DNA of 64,000 bases from Juglans regia (taxonomy: Eukaryota > Streptophyta > Magnoliopsida > Fagales > Juglandaceae): the NCBI RefSeq assembly GCF_001411555.2, contig NC_049915.1:17250640-17314639 (forward strand), given 5' to 3'. The translations under genes and the position numbers were made by a program. Shown piece after piece: positions 63,819 to 64,000 of the stretch (positions are counted from its first letter, which is position 1; each line of letters begins with the position of its first letter). The notes below the pieces were generated by a model that worked only from the letters and a program-made list of their open reading frames with translations, was not told the DNA's origin and ran no database searches.

Positions 63819-64000
63819 TCAAACTGACTCAGTGAACGACGGGAAAGCCCTAAAGAAAGACTGCATCAGATTGTCATTTTGTATCTGATGCTCCCTCAGC
63901 TCCCGCATCTCTGTCCTCATTTCATCCAGCTGACTCTTGTAAGCTTCAGCATCCTTCTTATATTGTTCAACATCCTTCTTATATTGTTCAGAATCTTTCT
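63819..64000 (-). CDS. C-terminal exon of a probable plant transposase (partial)
   Basis: On the minus strand the frame enters at the window edge and reads KDSEQYKKDVEQYKKDAEAY, KSQLDEMRTEMRELREHQIQ, then NDNLMQSFFRAFPSFTESV and a TGA stop (63819-63821). The Glu/Lys-rich heptad pattern and the imperfect repeat EQYKKD look like the coiled-coil tail found at the C-terminus of plant Ptta/En/Spm-type transposases. This would fit its position inside a CACTA element. The upstream exons lie outside the window, so the family assignment is an inference. Confidence 0.5.
   Translation of the reverse strand, partial: KDSEQYKKDVEQYKKDAEAYKSQLDEMRTEMRELREHQIQNDNLMQSFFRAFPSFTESV

Larger units (their letters stand above)
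58823..64000. mobile_element. Second CACTA-like transposon (one end; continues past the window)
   Basis: CACTACAAGG at 58823 starts exactly where the DUF247 3' flank (GATCGCTAGTT) stops matching the other copies, which have CTAGTTTTTTGC. GTT (58820-58822) is the candidate 3-bp target duplication. Dense subterminal repeats of the type AGCGATTnnnATCGCTG follow to about 59590. A minus-strand coding tail resembling a CACTA-type transposase is at the window edge (63819-64000). The opposite terminus is not in the window. Confidence 0.65.

Overview
The window looks like nuclear DNA of a woody eudicot. It is AT-rich, packed with plant transposable elements, and holds only one protein-coding host gene that appears intact. 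Several short repeats recall the Fagales/Juglandaceae (for example the TTTGGATAGTGAGATGA-type element near 53070), but that placement is tentative and rests on memory alone.

Layout. 1-6824: right-hand part of a CACTA-like transposon, full of a degenerate palindromic 12-mer. Nested in it are an AT-rich tandem repeat carrying an 18S rRNA fragment, a Harbinger-type MITE and a large LTR. 7443-8518: a hAT-like element that has captured a fragment of an OBERON-type PHD-finger gene. 8731-14682: a structurally complete L1-type LINE (minus strand) with a perfect 16-bp target duplication and decayed ORFs. 15365-20670: a PHT1 phosphate-transporter pseudogene (minus strand), split by a Copia element whose two LTRs are inverted relative to each other. 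20700-29100: mostly AT-rich non-coding DNA with MITEs, a CT microsatellite, LTR remnants and a LINE tail.

29100-58820 is a dispersed array of five DUF247 (UPF0481) copies, all on the plus strand. Only copy 2 (37721-39073, 450 aa) is open from start to stop. Copies 1, 3 and 5 carry nonsense or frameshift lesions, and copy 4 is a fragment. Only copies 1 and 2 keep the non-coding first exon and TATA region. The array has been broken up by a large LTR (33488-35824); by an LTR element (40089-43382) carrying an intronless chimera of a TBC RabGAP and an F-box/LRR FBL4 gene, plus a nested hAT MITE; by a Ty3/gypsy gag fragment; by an apparently young complete Copia element (47513-52800, LTRs identical by eye, 1538-aa polyprotein); and by a CIPK kinase fragment.

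58823-64000 is the beginning of a second CACTA element. It has GCGATN..NATCGC subterminal repeats and, at the window end, the C-terminus of a probable transposase on the minus strand.

Functionally the only good candidates for expression are DUF247 copy 2 and the Copia polyprotein. The rest documents repeated gene-fragment capture by TEs (OBERON, TBC+FBL4, 18S rDNA, CIPK) and erosion of a tandem gene family. All identifications are by reading; no database search or alignment was run.
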